From an uncultured bacterium (GTDB lineage Bacteria > Cyanobacteriota > Vampirovibrionia > Gastranaerophilales > Gastranaerophilaceae), in NCBI GenBank assembly GCA_900314375.1, contig OMVC01000028.1, positions 1 to 5,307 of the forward strand: a stretch of 5,307 bases of DNA. Reading direction: 5' to 3'. The notes beneath the pieces were generated by a model that had not been told where the DNA came from, did no database searches, and saw nothing but the letters and a program-made list of their open reading frames with translations. Positions 4,881 to 5,307 of the stretch are shown here, piece after piece; within the stretch, counting starts at the first letter, position 1; each line of letters begins with the position of its first letter. The position numbers were made by a program, and so were the translations under genes.

Positions 4881-5307
4881 ATGGTTATATATTCTTTAAT
4901 ATCAGTAATTTTATTATTATTGATTATGCATGTAAAAATCTTAAAAAAATATAAGTATATTACTGCAAAAGAAAAATCGCTAGTAGCTGCAGTAACCCAC
5001 GATTTAAAAAATCCGACGAGAGCGCAAATTAATATGCTAAACCTTTTATTAAAAGGACAATTCGGAGCTCTAAATCCGCAGCAGCGGGAAATGATAAAGC
5101 TTGCTTGCGGGTCAAGCAAATACATGTCAAATCTGGTTGGAACAATTCTTACTGATTATCAGGCTGATTCGCGTGCTCTCAAGCTAAATAAAACAAAATT
5201 TGATTTAAGAAGCGTAATAGAAGATGTGTGCAATGTTAACCGTTATTTGGCTCGTGATAAGGGTCAAAAATTCGTTATAAATTGTCGGGCAAATGTTGGA
5301 GATATAT
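4881..5307 (+). CDS. Membrane-anchored sensor histidine kinase, N-terminal part
   Basis: The reading frame from ATG 4881 stays open to the window edge (142 residues) and is the 5' part of a two-component histidine kinase. Residues 2-18 (VIYSLISVILLLLIMHV) form a single membrane segment. After a basic linker of about 15 residues comes the HisKA dimerisation domain, with the H-box AAVTHDLKNPTRAQ and phospho-acceptor His40. Its second helix (about 64-97) is followed by the FDLRSVIEDV motif (108-117) that normally leads into the ATPase domain, which lies beyond 5307. A TAA sits directly before the ATG, so the frame cannot extend upstream; ATG 4926 is an alternative but would delete the membrane segment. 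There is no clear Shine-Dalgarno site. No periplasmic, PAS or HAMP sensor region fits before the H-box, so input probably comes through a partner protein. The minus-strand open frame at 4838-5125 is its shadow. It is divergent from gdhA. Confidence 0.88.
   Translation, partial: MVIYSLISVILLLLIMHVKILKKYKYITAKEKSLVAAVTHDLKNPTRAQINMLNLLLKGQFGALNPQQREMIKLACGSSKYMSNLVGTILTDYQADSRALKLNKTKFDLRSVIEDVCNVNRYLARDKGQKFVINCRANVGDI

Noticed and set aside
4862..4954. Short plus-strand frame from ATG 4862 as the kinase start or a leader peptide
   Set aside because: It is out of frame with the H-box and ends at a stop after about 30 codons. Without a ribosome site there is no reason to call it a leader peptide.
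4838..5125. Minus-strand open frame of 95 codons at the right side
   Set aside because: It lies opposite the histidine kinase, whose H-box and second HisKA helix are clear on the plus strand. Its product has no recognisable motif.

Overview
The window is AT-rich bacterial chromosomal DNA with dense, mostly minus-strand coding and short intergenic gaps. It holds five protein genes: four complete ones on the minus strand and one plus-strand gene cut by the right edge. I see no phage, IS transposase, tRNA, rRNA or CRISPR array. The mix of genes (hexameric NADP-type glutamate dehydrogenase, exported TPR protein, secreted lipoprotein-like phosphoesterase, cyanobacterial-style HisKA kinase) and the base composition would fit an uncultured, probably anaerobic or gut-associated lineage such as Gastranaerophilales/Vampirovibrionia (the non-photosynthetic relatives of Cyanobacteria). 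Firmicutes are not excluded. The placement is an inference and weakly held.

Layout: positions 1-303 are non-coding and unusually rich in G/C palindromes, including a long bulged hairpin (228-268) and a 16-bp tandem duplication (274-300) directly behind the last minus-strand gene. From 3127 down to 304 runs a compact three-gene operon: an exported TPR protein, a calcineurin-like metallophosphoesterase with a probable lipoprotein signal, and a cytoplasmic metallo-beta-lactamase-fold hydrolase. The first two genes overlap by 20 bp and the last two are 6 bp apart. The promoter in front of the TPR gene is an almost ideal extended -10, placed so close to the ATG that the message may be leaderless. 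The 3128-3377 gap also holds a heptamer repeat, a weak hairpin, and second copies of the repeat motifs seen at 1-303.

Glutamate dehydrogenase (3378-4730) is transcribed alone from a strong promoter, with a good Shine-Dalgarno site that fixes its start at 4730. Divergent from it, at 4881, begins a histidine kinase with one membrane segment, almost no sensor region and a clear H-box; it continues beyond the window. The -35 boxes of the two divergent promoters are mirror images and form a 7-bp inverted repeat, which could couple their regulation.

No complete new system is proven here. The most interesting points are the repeat family that sits immediately 3' of two unrelated genes, the operon pairing two different metallo-hydrolases with an exported TPR protein, the putative leaderless promoter, and the sensorless kinase facing gdhA.
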